Positions 39,864 to 54,500 of a stretch of DNA of 64,000 nucleotides are shown one piece after another (the first letter of the stretch is position 1; the number at the start of each line of letters is the position of its first letter). The position numbers were made by a program, and so were the translations under genes. This DNA comes from Oreocharis arfaki (lineage: Eukaryota; Chordata; Aves; Passeriformes; Paramythiidae), in contig VZRR01010740.1 in the NCBI GenBank assembly GCA_013398015.1, positions 473,087 to 537,086 on the forward strand, in the 5' to 3' direction. The notes under the pieces were generated by a model that saw only the letters and a program-made list of their open reading frames with translations, searched no databases and was not told the origin of the DNA.

Positions 39864-41956
39864 GTTTAGTGTTGCTAATAAGAATAAAAGAATTTTAAAA
39901 CATTTAGGGAATAGTTTCTAATCTAGTTACTATGGTTACAAGTTTGTTGGAGATAAAGCAGTTATATGGCAACGATGGAATCGAATTTTCTGAACAATAT
40001 TGATATATCCAGTACCCAATTTCCTGCTTCGTAATAAATCATGTTAATGACCTGAAGGAAAGCAGCAAGCAGAAGAGATATTCTGCTCTAAAGCTGTTCA
40101 GCAAAGTATGCTGCAGTTTAACTGCCACACTTTGTGTTAGCTTTGATTTCAGTAGCTGATAATCTTAAACTGTGTTGCAAATTAAGGTAGAGGAGAGAAA
40201 AAACTCTGTCCCTGCTGGTAAATTGCCTGTGTAAAGTAGCTAAGATGAAATAAAATCCTGGCAAGTAATTTTTCATTGGCACAGTAACTTAATTGTAGGC
40301 TCAAGTTGAAAATGTTTGAGTTGTTTTCAGACATAATAACAATTTCATCTAAGGATGCCTGATGTTAGACACCTTTCCATGACGTCGTTTTTCTTAAATG
40401 GTTACTGATAATCATGTGTGAAAAGATAAACCTGAAGTGTCTCCCCAAAAGTCCAGGCCTGTTCCACCTTTCTCACCCAAAATAATCTCCCAGGCTGATG
40501 GTTTAAGGATCACGTGTAGGGTGTGAGTCCTGGTTTTTCTGTGGATGGGGAGTGGCAACGATAGCAGCAGCCAGGAACTCTCTTGCAGGGATGGAGAATA
40601 AGAATTACCATTCCCTAACTCTGTTCCCTGTGGTTTTTGTGGAACCAGACCGATTTTTTGTCAACTTCCATCTTTACAGTCTTCCAAAATGATCCTATAT
40701 CCTGGGTTGACTGATGGGAAGTTGTTGTTTTCCACCTTGACCTTCTTTCTGTGTTGTTTTAATTCAGTCGTTTGGAATAACCACTCCATCTGCCCAGTTC
40801 TGGAATCTATTTTCTTATTGAATGTATAGTTTTGAGCAGAAACTTGGTCTCTGCATTCTTCGTAGGGCCAAATTTTAAACTTAACAAGGTGTAAAGGCTA
40901 ATTCTGTAATCTTGGATTGGTAAAACAGGATATTTGGATCCAGGATTTCTGCTTGTTTGGTCCCTTTAATTTGTTAAGTTTCTTCCTACAAATCTGCTTA
41001 GAGTAACACTTTATTTTAAGTAGGATGAGAGATGCACCAGACTCATCCAGCTTTATTTAGCAGAGTGCTCTGTTAATATGTTACCAGTAAAAACATAAAA
41101 ATGGCATAACATCAAAGTCAGGGGAGAGAACACAACCAAGAGCTTCCTTTCAATCAATTAAGATATTTATTTGATAGCTGTGAACTGATTCATACTGCTT
41201 CAAAAGTGATTGTTTTCCAGTTCCATTCCAAATAACTCCTCTGGTTTCTTGTTGTACAGTCAGTTGTTAGCAAGTTTATAATATAATATAAAGCAATATC
41301 CAAATGAATGACATTTTAGGAACAAAATTAACTTATCCCTGCCAATTTACAAACTAAATACTGTCATACTGTCAACCTTGGTGCTTTCATTAATGAAAGA
41401 CTTTAATAAAGGCATTTTGCAGACTGGTCTGGCGACAAATTTGATATTACCAGCTGTGGCTTGTTAAAATGGTATTAAGTAAAGATGGTTGGCAGAGCAT
41501 TTCCAGAAGGAAAAATTATATGTATTACATAGGGCTCATCTGTAAGGTGGAGTAAATAGCTGTCACTTAGGGAACAACAGTAATTTTCTCCCTTCTCTCT
41601 AACTGCTGATTCTCTTCAATGATTAATTGACAAGAATTTTAACCTTTTTGTGTTTTGCCCTTGTTTTTATCACGTATGGACAATTCCTGTTTTTTTTTCC
41701 TTGCATTTTAGGGTGATGTATAGCAACAGATCAATGGGGTGAATAAAGGAGGATGATGCCATTATCCATAATGACAGCTGTGTTTTAATTCAGGAAACAT
41801 TTTCCCTTCTCATTTCCAAAACATCTGGTGCTCTTTTCCAGCTGCCCTCTAAAGGCTCCTTTTTTTGACCTTTCTGGTTTATCATCTTTATCACTTACTG
41901 TGCAACCCTGTTGGCTGAATTCAGATATGGACTAAGCAAGCCATAGTCTACAGGGC

Positions 41957-41990
41957 AGAATCATAGAACATTGAGGTTGGAAAAGATTTC
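41957..41990 (-). mobile_element. short CR1 LINE remnant (reverse orientation)
   Basis: AGAATCATAGAACATTGAGG then TTGGAAAAGATTT matches the reverse-complemented terminal bases of CR1 (AGAATCATAGAATGG...GTTGGAAAAGA). Only about 34 bases are convincing, so confidence is lower than for the other copies. Confidence 0.7.
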
Positions 41991-42448
41991 TGGAATGCCT
42001 TATTTTGAGGTTAATGTCATTCTATTTTATTGACCTATTTTTCTTTCAGGGTCAAATATATAAAAATGTAAATTATTTCATTGTAATCAATGATCCACTG
42101 TTGACCTAAAATTTTCAATTACAGAAATCGCGCTATTAAGCAATTTCCTTTTGCTTGTGTTGGGAAAAGAAAACTGTAGTTTGACCACTCTATTTTCTCT
42201 AAAATGACTCACAAAGAGAAAAATCTGCCACTGAAACTTTGCTTAAACAAAGGCAAATTAAACATTCAGAGAACTGTGCTTTTGGATTAACTTGCTTTCC
42301 ATAGTTCTGTATTTAATTTAGCGAGAGCGTTGATTTTTGGTTTGGCCACGTTGTTCCTTAAATTTTCTCAGGCTGTTTATAAAGTATGGTGATTATCAGA
42401 ATTTACACATTTGGGGTTTAAACACAGGACTCATGCCCTCCATGCTGT

Positions 42449-42512
42449 ATTTATATATACACAATAGACATACATACATACATATGTGTATATATATATA
42501 TATTTATACACA
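42449..42512. repeat. compound microsatellite (TA)n / (CATA)n
   Basis: Short TA runs flank a CATACATACATACATATG segment, and a longer uninterrupted (TA)n follows at about 42488-42502. It is probably variable in length between individuals. Confidence 0.88.
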
Positions 42513-45500
42513 TTCCAGAGTTGCATAGCAATAAATGACTACAGGCTTGTACGACATATCCAGACTTTCATGAACTCTCTTCTTGGTCAATGCTGTTGAC
42601 TTTGCAGGTGTTTTTCTCCCATTTTAATCTATAAGTTGCTGCTGTGAGTTCTTGTCACTGCCATTGGAAAGTCTCCCAGTTTCAGCTGCTTTTCTCTCCA
42701 CGAGTGTCTGTTGCATTGCTGCTCTTCCATACTTTATTTCCCTGCCATGTTTCCCTCTGCCTCATATTCCTGAGGAGCAGGTGGATAACATGGGATAAAT
42801 ATTTATAGAAATTCTGTCTAAGAACTGAAGGGACCATTAAAATATTTATAGAATTTTGCCAGGGCATTATTTTAGTAATTGTTCTTTAGCTTGAGTTGCA
42901 GTTTAAGCCGAGCCTTTGTAAGCTTAGCTCATCCCTCAGCACTGCCATGGATTCTGGAAGCACGCACCAAAGTATTTCCCTTCCCTGTATCACTGCCTGA
43001 CCCTGAGCACATGGAAGCTGACAGAAATTCTCCCATCAAGGTGAGAAAGGAATTTTGATAAGGCCAACCCTCCTGGGAGATCGCAGGGGGAAAAAAGGAC
43101 CCTTGAAGGAAGTGTGAGTTAAGCTGATCATGTACATATCGAATTCCACTTTATTCAATATGTTTTTAGGGAAAATTTTTAAAGTGCACTTGGAAAATAG
43201 GATTTTCATCAAGGTTCAAACAGCTTCAGAAGTTTTTCTTTTCATTTCTACAAAGCATGGACGAAACTATTAAGCTTACATTTCCAATTGAGCTTGAGAA
43301 TGGATTTGATAATAGGAATCTGTTCAACAATGAAGTCCAGAAATTGAAAGTAATAGTGATCCCTATAATCCAATAACACGTGTCTTAATATATTTTTTAC
43401 TTATTAGAATTGGAAAAAAAAAAGCAAAAAAAGCAGTGTAGATGTAGCTGATCTTGGCTACAACTTGAATTCAGGGGCTATATTAATTTAACAGAATTCA
43501 TGTCCAAGCCAAATTTGCAATATATTACAAGTATTTCATGATAATTGAAGTGATGAAAGCCAGTTTCCTACAAATAATAGTTCCCTTCAACAAACCCAGG
43601 TGCTCTTTTCTGTGATAGCACCTTGAGCACAATGACCCTAAATAATCCCCTCAGCACCACTGGGGTTATTTTCTGCCTCCTGACATTTCAAACTGGGATA
43701 AGAGAGAGCAAATCCTGGAGCTGCAGCTGACCTGAGCAGGCAATGAATATACATGTGAGAAATGCAAATTCTTCCTTCCTTTCTGTCTCTGCAGGTGCCA
43801 ATAGGTCTTTTCACTCCTCATTGCTCCAATTTTTGTGGAACTTCTAGGAACTTTGTATGTTGGATTTTTTTTTAAATCAAATTGGGTCAAAACCAGCCAA
43901 AAGGCTTAGGTTGGATCAGTTAAATGTTATTTTTTTCAGGAGAGCAGACTAAAGAATCAGCTGTTTAACAAAACATCCTTTTTTCAACCGATCCTTTTCT
44001 ACTTGACAAAGAAGCCTTTAAAAGCTCCAAAGAAGGTGTTGTAGGGTTGGAATAATGGTTAAACCAGACACATGGAAAGAGCAACGTCTGCAATGGGCAA
44101 CTTGCTAATTGTATAAAAGAAAAACTGTGAGGATCTGTAGGAATTTCCTACAACAAAATGGGCAAGGCAGAGCAGGTTGAAAGTGTGTAAATAGGAAAAC
44201 ACGATGGACATCTCCATCCAGTATTACTGTGCTGTTGGGTAAACCTGAATTTGCTTAGGGTCACTGGAACATGAAAATTAGTTTGAATTAATAGAATTTA
44301 TTATACATGGATTATTTTTTTCAAACTCCTATACTATCATTACTGCATTAAGTAGTTTTCTCATGAGAATCCTAATCGTTAGTTCATAAATCATATTCTT
44401 TTTTCTTTTTAAAACAAAAACCCAACACAATAATGATACAATAATGTTTTGGAAAAAAAAAGTGTAATTATCTGTTAATGAGAAATCTTAAAAACCATAT
44501 ATTGTTTCCTTTAGGAGATGATGGGTAAAGGATGTTCTTTGTAAGTACTAGAAAGTTATTTTTGTATGTAGTAGCAAATTGATTGTATTTATCCCCCAAG
44601 ATTCCATGACTATTGGTGATTCCAAACTCTTCATCCAAAGAGGTACAGATGTGGTCCAGAGCCACCTGCTGTGAGCTCAGGACGTGCTGCTGCTGTTTGT
44701 GCCCACCAGCTCTTCTCCTCCTGTACTAGAAAACAAGCTTTGACCACATTTTTCATGTTGAAAACTCCCATCCTGAACAGCCTTTTAATTCTGGGAACAA
44801 ATGAAGCACAGGTCCCCTGATCATCACTTATGTTATGCATAAGTGTGTGTAATTTATAGCAGATGGAGACAGGTACAGTCCAGTCCAGTGCAGCAGAGCC
44901 AAGAACAAAAAATAAATGCTTTTTCATGTGCTTTTCAAAAAAACTATTTTCTAAAATTTTTATTGGACATCAATGTTAATTAGATTTTTAGAACTAGACT
45001 GAAATTTCCCCTTTGAAATCAAAGACTAGAGGCAAAATACAGCTCGGCTGTCATTTTTTGTCCTTCGTTCTCTCAAGGAGGGACTCCCTGTTGCTTGTGT
45101 AATGAACCATGTGGACCCTTATGCAGTAGCTTTCAAAGTAAGCAATTATTATATTGAAGAGAGAGAGAAATTATCTCATTGCACATAATTTCGGAGCAGG
45201 ATCTGCCATTGGTTTCAGTAATGAATTGACAGTCAGGAGATTTTGAGTTTCATAGATCTGTGTGACAGTCAAATAGCTGGCAAACAGTTCATACAAATAG
45301 TTTTACTTCTATTGGAGGTTCAAAAAGGCTGTGAGAGAGTTCTTCAAAATCCCAACCTCCCTTAAAATAGTGAAAGTCCTGTCAAAGTGAAAGAGAAAAC
45401 TATGAACTAGCAGTAAATATTTCAAGCATTTCAGAAAGAAGAGAGGCTGTGCCATGCTGCAGATGTTCTCAGTGCAGGAAGGGGACAGGAGTCTGAAGGG

Positions 45501-45701
45501 GCATCTCAAAATGAAGCATCAAAAGAAATGGATTCAGAGCAAAAGAGAAAAAATGAATATTACAAAATAGGAAAAAGCAAGTTTGTAGAGAGTCCAAACT
45601 AGGAATACTTTAAATCCTGACTGTGGCACGTAACTAATCCTGCACCTTGGCTCCCCTTGCTCTGGATTGTGGGGGTCTCATCCTTCCCATTTTTTAAAAA
45701 A

Positions 45702-45727
45702 GTTTCCTTTTATTGTAAAAAGGAAAC
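45702..45727. repeat. perfect inverted repeat (10-bp stem, 6-nt loop)
   Basis: GTTTCCTTTT, loop ATTGTA, AAAAGGAAAC. The two arms are exact reverse complements. No run of Ts or other sign of a functional transcript was seen. Confidence 0.85.
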
Positions 45728-48700
45728 CTTGAAAAATGTTTGGAACTGCAGCACACTGAGTGCCGCTCCTACACCAGGCAATCACTCAAAGCCAAGATGT
45801 GGCAGTCACTGGAATAGATAAACTTCGGAACAATCAAGAAGTGAACTGTCAACATGGATCTTTTTTAAGGCAAATAATATTTCCTAAATGCATTAAGATC
45901 TGTGGAGAAGCTGAAGGTGTAGATAAATCTGATCAATAAACCATACTTGGGTTTCTCTACTGTGAGGAAATGCTTCCTTTGGCTAAAAATAATTGAACCA
46001 TCAGTGTGGAAATAGATTTCCTTAGGGAGCGTTTTACCATTAGGTGTTTTCAGGGATTTATACAGTGATTTGTTCTGTTTAACACAACAGAAATTATCTG
46101 GAAAAGGAGACGTTGCAGAGTTTGCAGATCATCCAAAATGAGTCAAGGGACTGACAAGCAATGGAAAGATTAGAGTGTTGCAGAGAGATTTAACAGTACT
46201 GAAGGTTAGAGCTGGTTGATAATTTTTGTCAAGCATTGTGATATTCTGTATATTGACACAAGATTTAAAGGCCAAAAGGAAAGGGTGTCCTTGCTGTGAT
46301 GCCTGAGGGCTTCTGATGCTGGTACAGGATGGCATCGATCACCACTGCAGGGAGACTCCAGGGCCAGATGCATCCAGGAATGACCCCCAGCCATTCCTGT
46401 GCCATTTTTGGTTCATCTTTGAATTATTTGTACTGCTCTTTGTAAAGAAAACACACTGCAGAAACGTTTCAGGGTGGCTGCACAAATAGTTACTCTGCAG
46501 TTCTGTATTTCCACAAACCATGTCTAGTTTAAGCTCTTCTAAATACAATTTCTATCATTCAAATACGTCTGGAGAGCAGAGAGAAGGGGTGAGGAATGTC
46601 TGACTCATTATTTGTCTTCAAATATTGCTTTATTATTTATAGAGTCATTCTACATTTCAAAAGCATGTAGGCAATGGTAGAAACAAAAAGCTGTTTCTGA
46701 AAGCAGTGAGATTTAAGTCACCAAGGGCCACATTTTCAGGGGAGTTTAGGTGTCTCATTTCCTTCACCACGATGGTGTTTGCAATCCACATTTTAAATGG
46801 AGATAAACAGTTACTTCTTCTGGCATTTCTGACCATCTGTGCATCTCCAGTTCTCCTGTAGTGTAAATGGAGATGTTACAATATCTGTTTATTGAAATAG
46901 GTGGAAAAGTGCACTAGTCAGGAGGAGCCACAGTCTTGCACCAAGTACAACCCCTTGAATAAGCCTCAAAAGGCTCTGGGGACGTTCTGAATGCTCCTGA
47001 AAGCTGCTCAGAAAGATGCTCCTTGCCTTTAGTGTGATTCTTGTGGAGAGAATTGCTCTTGTGTTTTAAAGGGCTGCTGGACTTTGGTTCCTTGCCGCTG
47101 TTCCCTGGGATGCTGGGCTGACACTTCCCCTGTTTGCAGGTAAAACTGCCCTGAGCTGTCCAACGTGCAGGAGTTGTCCTGGAGGCTGGGGACATTTGAA
47201 CTGAGGGTTTTGAACTGGGTGGTTTCGAGCTTCAGCTCTATCCCTTCCTCCCCAAGGTACTGCAGGAGGCCTAAATTTGGCGACTACATTTTCTAACATC
47301 AGTTTCTCTAATATTTATTTTTTCTGTAGATTTAGTTGAATGCTGATATACTGTGCTGTCAATTGAAAATTCCCAGGACAGGCCAAAGTGATGGATGTAG
47401 AGAAGCAGTGCCAATTGATGAGAGATCTGTTTTCTTGCCCATTGATTTCTCTGGCTGAAATTGAAATGAATGATTTGCAGTTGAAATGACTTGACTATTC
47501 TTTCTAAAGATCAATTTCAAAACTGTCTCTGTTCTTCATATTAGCTGGGAAATCCTGGGACTGTTCTAAGATCTTTCTGTATTCTAAACACAGTAAGTGA
47601 AACTGTAGAAACATACATATTAAGGTGATTTTAATTATTAATAAACTTGGTAGACGTTGCTAAATTATTTTTGTACCTCCACAGTGGGTTGTTGACTAAT
47701 TTACATTTAGAAAAAGTTACTAATACCATTAATTTTTTTTTTACTTCTATTTGAGAATTGTGATCGTATGCCTGCAGCCTTAACTTCTAGTAAAAATTAA
47801 ACAATACCTGATCCGGGGGAAACCAGCTTGCTTCATTAATCTACAGGCTCTTTTTGCCTCATTAATTATTGCTGTGGTTTTACCTTCATTTCCCTTAAAT
47901 TAGAAGAGAAAAACACATTATTTTAGGTTTATTGCTGAATTCTTTGTGAGGGTGGGTACTCTTGTGGGGGAGGACACTCTTGTGCCTTCATCTCTGTAGG
48001 TGTCAGCATATTATTTGGATGATCTCCACATATTTTAATTCTATTTTAATATGAGACTCGCGAATATCTTACAGAAGTCCTGTCCTTTTTACCCGAAAAT
48101 ATGTAGTAAATTTGTAGTAGAACAGGTTCAGTAGCATACGTAATATAATCTTTGGATGTCTTAGTCACACTGTAACTGCAGTTAAATATAGGGAGACAGC
48201 AATTAATTACATCAGAAATAGCTGTTAATGCTGTCATTTGTTCTGGAATGGAACTACAGCAATGATCTGAGCCTGTACAAACTGGTGAGAATGGGCTGGG
48301 CTGTTTGTTAGCACTGGGCTGAAGCAATGCCTGTGAAAACCAGGTGTATTTCGGATTCACACCTGTGTAATGGAAGTCAAATATGGCCATGGGTGATTAT
48401 AGATTATCACTTAATAATGCCACTATCAGTAAGGAGTGGTTAGTAAGAAGTAGAAACAGCCGTGGAATGAAATCCTGTTTTGGTTTTCGGGTGTGTCTTC
48501 TCTTTCCCCTGCACTTGCAGTGCATCAGTGCCTTCTTAGGGCTGTAAATCCGAGGCCTCAGCATCGGCTGGGTGTTGCTCCAGAGTAAAAGCCAAGGCCC
48601 AGAATATCTGTGGCTACAGAACTGGTGCAAAATCCAGCTGGATCCCCTCTCTGCACACTAACGTGGAGCAGGTACTGGTTGGATATTCATATCTTTCCAG

Positions 48701-50186
48701 TTGAAAAGGCACTGGAGACCTATTTTTCTGTTTGACTCTGATTTTATTTCTATCATTATGGCATAGATGGCATTTGTTAAGCACCATAGCATAAAGCCCT
48801 GAGAACACTGAATTAAGGGGGACACCAAACCCTCATTTCCCTCAGCTCGTCTTCCAGACTCTGGCATCACCTTCCCATTTCTGACCCAAGGGTGAGCACA
48901 GGTTGGAACCACTCCAAGGATGCTCTGGCATCAGGATCACTCCTGGGGTGAATCCACCTCCAATCCCCTCTTCCAGACGTTACCAGAGCACAGATCAATG
49001 GGGCTTTTCCTCTCGGAACCCAATATGTCCCTTAGAATAGCAGGCTATGTCAGATTCATTCCCATTAAATAGCATTAAACTGCTCTTTTTAAGTCAGGTT
49101 TAAAATGGCTTAAGCTTGTTCTGGTAGATGGAACAGAACCTCCTTCACTTCTCAGCTCATTTAGAAGCAAGATCTCGTTATAAGAGGGAATTTCTTTCTA
49201 ACATTTAGAATGCGTTATACAAATATTCCCCTTTTTCTTTTTTGCTCTGGCTTATTCAGTGTGAAGACTTTTACTTCTTGGATGTCTTTCTCTACCCTTT
49301 ATTTTCTTCAATCTCAGCTAAAGTATGAAAATGATCTTTTTCCACGCTATTAGCTACATTTACATTCTGCAAGATAAAGAATGCCGTAGCCATTACCCAC
49401 CAATCCTATGGATGTAACACTTTAGCAGTTTAACAGCTCAAACTTTCACAAAATCTTACTATTAGCTTTAAACAGTATTTTTTGACTTTGAACAGCGTTA
49501 TGGCAAAGCAATTGCATGTGACTGGAAAGCATCTAATTTTGTCAGAGTTAGAAAAGATAAAGCTGCTACAGGTAGTGGAAAAATATCTTGGATTTAGCCA
49601 CAAGTGGATTAGAAAGCTCAGAAATTTTTTTGGTTTTAATTGTACAATAACTTTAATTAAGATTTGACTAACGATAAATGATAAATTCAGAGGCTGATAC
49701 TAACTTGCAAGTTTATGAAATGCAATGTTAAAGAAAAAGAATCCATTATTTCTGTTGACTACAATTTTTTGTTGGCCTCAGGCCACCACTGGGCAAAATC
49801 AAGCCTTTTATTGTAGAGCCTTATGTGTATTTATCCTCTGGTTCGTTCCTGTAAAACGTGAATTTTATTCAGTTCATTCAAGAATAGAATTTATGTTCTT
49901 TGTGCATTATATGGGTCCATAAATATAAAAATTTTAATTTTTAATAGTTGGTGATGGAAGCCTAACAATACAGTTGTTACATTAATGACTTGCCATGTGG
50001 AATATTTTTTTCCTGCAGTCTTAGATATCACGAAATACAGTTTTTTAAGATATATTTGTTATGAAAAGACATAAAATAGATATTGATGGACTGGGTTTCA
50101 CAGAACATTGAAAAGCTCAGCTGCATGTGGGATAAAAACAGAGATAAGTGACCAAGATGAATGTTTTTTGAAGCTGCATTCTAAAA

Positions 50187-50213
50187 TTTTATTTATTTAT
50201 TTATTTATTTATT
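50187..50213. repeat. (ATTT)n microsatellite
   Basis: About six uninterrupted ATTT units lie between CTAAAAT and TCAAATGG. Simple sequence, likely polymorphic. Confidence 0.88.
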
Positions 50214-51505
50214 CAAATGGCAATGTGCATGATAACAGTAACACCTTTTAGGCAGCTTAGAAAGTTATTTTCTAAACAGAATGAAATACAGATTTTTATG
50301 TGAATAGGCTCAGTTTAGAGCTTCCTGTAAAAGTCATCTTAGACTTCAGGAATATTTCATATTTAGAAAGAACATTTACAGTTTAAGCTCATATTTAATA
50401 ACTATTGGTTGAAACTTCCAAAGGTTGCCATGTGTAATCTTTAAAGAAGCCATTTACCGAAGCATTTTGGTGGTTTTAGTTTTAATTTAATTTGTTGAAA
50501 TCCTTTGCAAAATTGGGCAAAGTGGATTGTGAGAATCATTGTGTCACGCTATTACACAGCAGTTTTATTTGTTACTCAGTAAAAGGTGAGGAAAAGATCT
50601 GTGTTTGTCAATGCACTTTGGAAACTGGGCAAATATTTGGAGGAATCTGTGTCACCTGACTTGAAGGCATTTTTTCTTATGATGGTCAACAAGACACTGG
50701 TTTGGCTGAATTCTGGAATAAGGCTTCTTAAAAGAGATTACTTCAAACTTTAAATGCAATGTAATTGATCACTCAACATTCTGTGGATTATTTGTTATTT
50801 ATTCTCAGAGATACCAGCAAATCTCATTTATACTCTTAAAATAATCTGTTCGAGCTCAAAGAGAGCAGCTGTGCAAGTCTTTACAATACCCTTGTAATCC
50901 CCTCAATGTTTCAGATTATTTTTGTAGGAGATTTTTTGCTTTATACGGAGTTTTTCATTCTAAATGAGTAGTTAGATTAAATCAGGTTGACATTTGTTTG
51001 CCAGCAGAGAAAATCAGTGGCAACTGGTTCACTAAAGACAACCCTTGCTAAGGACTGTCATAGCGAGAGCTCTCGCTCTGTAGAAAGGGCAGTTAAAGTA
51101 TTTCCTGTTCCAAATTTGGCCTTTTCTCACGGTTCTGGTGAGGTGAGGTCGATGTTGTGGCAGCTTTGTGCTTTGCTTCCTCAGGAAATCATTTGTTCCA
51201 GGGGTACTGAGGTTTGATATGAGTCTGGTTTAGCTGGACGAGCTGCAGGAGGGATCCCACCAGATCAATGTGAGTTTGCCTTTCCCCTGCTTTTCTCTTG
51301 CTGGCTGGTGGAGACTGACACAAAACTTCTGCAAGCACACTAATGTTTGCATGTCGTACATCAGACTGTTTCTCCAGGTATAGAAGCCAATCTTTGCACA
51401 CAAATCCAAATGTTGATGCAGAAATATTGATACAAATATCTGTGTCGATAGGAGACGAGGCTCAAACAAAGCCATCCCCACTTGGAACAGCGACAGCTTT
51501 TGGCT

Positions 51506-51518
51506 TGCTGAGTCAGAA
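51506..51518. promoter_or_regulatory. candidate MARE / NF-E2-AP-1 site
   Basis: TGCTGAGTCAGAA matches the small-Maf recognition element TGCTGAGTCAGCA at 11-12 of 13 positions and includes a full AP-1 core TGAGTCA. A 13-bp near match can arise by chance in 64 kb, so this is only a candidate. Confidence 0.2.
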
Positions 51519-54500
51519 AATGGAGATGCTCTGTGTAGTTACATTTTATGGCTCAGCTTCCAGTTTTTCGAGGAAGGAAATTATAAAATTTACATGAATT
51601 ATCACACTAACCTAGAGCGACTGTTTTCTGCATAAATTCAGCTTGGGTAATTGGTGTTGTTGTAAAATTGAATTAAATAGTTTTGCAAGTTCAGAATTAG
51701 GTATACGGAGTTGTCTTGATGTGAGTAAACAGGAATGATTTCTTATTGTCTAAGATTTTATTGTAGAGAACCCTCATAAAGGCCACAAACAGAGGAAGAC
51801 CTATTTATAGTGGATACATAAAGTAAATCCTTGGTGTGCAGCAGTGGCAAGAACCACCCTGATTTCCTGGTACCTACCAGCGATTTCTGATTACACTTGA
51901 TCCATTTGCATGGTTTTAGGAATGTATCAATAGTTTTAAAAGTCCACTCCAAAGATTTCCTGTATTTTTGTCAAGTACCTGGGAAAAAACAGCCCTTCTG
52001 TGTTTTGGGTCTCTCTAAACCCCTCGGATTACTGCATGTTTAGCTTGTTGTGTCTTGGGGTACAGCCTGCTCATATTCACATTGCCAGTTAGAAATAAAA
52101 CTGCCATGGAATAAATGGCAAAACCTGCAGTGAAAATATCAGGATCAGAGATCCACCCTTCGTTTTTTTCTAGCTTCTCAAGTAATGATTCAAATTTATG
52201 AACTGATTACTTGGCTTTACTAAAACCAGCAGAAGTCACTGTAGTAGATACTTCATTTGTTGTCTTTTAAATGTCTTTTCAATGTTAGTATGATTAGGAT
52301 TTTTACTCATACAGTAGATTAATGTAATATTATTAAAATTGCCCGGTTTTAGATTAAAAAAAGATATTAATGTTAATATTTAGTCACTATAGACCGCTTT
52401 TGTTTCAAATTAGAAGTAGTCAAACTATTAAAAGTAGTCTCCAAACCCAGAGTCACTTATGGAATTGCTCACAAAAGGTCTTTCAAGGAATGTTGGCACT
52501 TTATGTGATAAACTGTGAAACCCCTCACTCAGCAAAGAAACACCAGCGTGGGTGTAGGAGACACTAAGAGATTTTAAATGCTCTCCAGTGGCAGCGATTT
52601 CCCCAACCATGTGGATTTTTTCACCTCTAGCTGATGAGAATTCATTCCACTTGAGCTACAGAAACAAAGGAACACAGCTGGTGATACCTGCCAAAGGTCA
52701 ACGAGAGGAAGAAAAATGGGGGGAATGAAAAATAATAATGATTAAAGAAAAAACACATGGGGAAAGAATGTAAATTTAACAGGACAAAGTAGGGAGCCAA
52801 AAATATTTCTGAGAAGTATTTTTACATCCATTTATGTACCCATCCAGTGATGCAGGGAGGGGCAGCAGTGGTGTTAGTGGAGGGCTTGGACCTGGATGGT
52901 TTTAGCGTGGAGAAAAGTGGAATAAGACATTGGGTGGAGGCTGGGGGTAGGGCTGGTGGGTCGGTTTCAGGAGTCACTGTGTGTTTATTGAGATGTGCTG
53001 GCAGTTTAGGCTTCCTTGCCACAGATTAAAGAGATTCTGGTTTAGCTCAAATCCTTTATTTGATCTGAAGTCAGGCTGAATATTACCCTGAGTGTGGGTA
53101 GGATTGTTCCCTAATTTTGTACCTTTTAAGCTGTCATTGTAAGTGGGTCAGGAGAGACCGATGGTGGTTTTGTGTTATAAATGAGAAGGAGAAGTCTGAC
53201 AATTCTTCCCTCTACCACCCTTGAATTCACTCTAATTCACCTCTGTTCAAGTCATGTATTCACATGCATCTGAGTTTCCAGTGAATTATATTTTTGTCTA
53301 TTTTTCCACAATGGATTAGAACTATATCACACATAGAATAACATTAATTATACTCTCTTTTCCTCTAAGCATATAGGTAAAAATTTTGATCAGGTTTGTG
53401 ATGACATTGATAATTTAAGAGCCAATAAGAAGAAAACACAAATTATATTTACCATTCATAACTTTAAGTTACGTTTCTGCCTATAATTTTTAAGAAGTTG
53501 TGACTACTCAGAACTGTTTTGAATTGGCCCCCGATGGTTTTAGATGAAAAGTTTTAGAAAAAATTTTAGAACAAAATTGAAACGGGTTTAGAGAACCAAA
53601 ATTAAAATCTTTATTTACAGCATAAAGTGTCATGGAGCGTTGTTACAAATAGAAGTATGCAGTGCTTCATCAGACTGAAGTGTTTAAAAGTTTTAAATAT
53701 CCCAGATAACTGTCAGACACAGCTGCCATCTGCCCTTGGCAGAAGCACCAGCATCTGCTGAGATGCAGACCTGTGACCTCGAGATAAGTTTCTACACACA
53801 GAAAAATATTTATCTTCCTCTTGTGACCTTCCATGAAGAAGACATGAGCCATGGATCTGTTTCCTAGGGAACTAGTGACTGAGGAAAATCCATAATTAGA
53901 TCTGTGGGTTGTTTGCTACAAGTGGGAATTGGGTGCTAAGCAGGTTCCTAAAGTATCCAGAAGTATTAGACAGACTTCATGTAATCGAACCAAATTTAGA
54001 AAAAATACCCTTCATCATGATATTTCTTTTTTAATATCTTCAATTAGAAAAATTAAATATTGTTGATAGGGCACTTATCTAAGTTCATTTTAATTGCAAA
54101 ATATTTTCACATTCAAGACTCACCAGGTTGCTAGCTGAAGCAAAAATAAAATTAGTCAAAATCTTCCAAGAAATTTCTTCAACTGACTCTTAATTTTCAA
54201 GAGCATTTTAGGTGAATCATTCTCATCAGCTCCATTTTCTCTCTTTACTGCTCCTATTCAGTTCCTCAGGTTGGCTCTGCAGCTTCAGTGTCTTACTCTG
54301 CAATTCCAATTACTCTGCCCAGCTGGAGGGTCCCACTCAATCCAGATCTTGATTTCTCTCTTTGCTGCGTTCATGGATCTAAAGATAACATTTGTAGCTG
54401 AGTCCCAGGGGCAGTGAGAGTGGCTGCAGGGAGAGGAAGCAGCCAGGTTTTTGCATTCCCCAGACAACCCAAGGCAGGCTTCTCCAGACCTCATCAGCAG

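Noticed and set aside
40380..40387. TGACGTCG as a cAMP response element
   Set aside because: One mismatch to the 8-base palindrome and no supporting context; expected by chance at this length.
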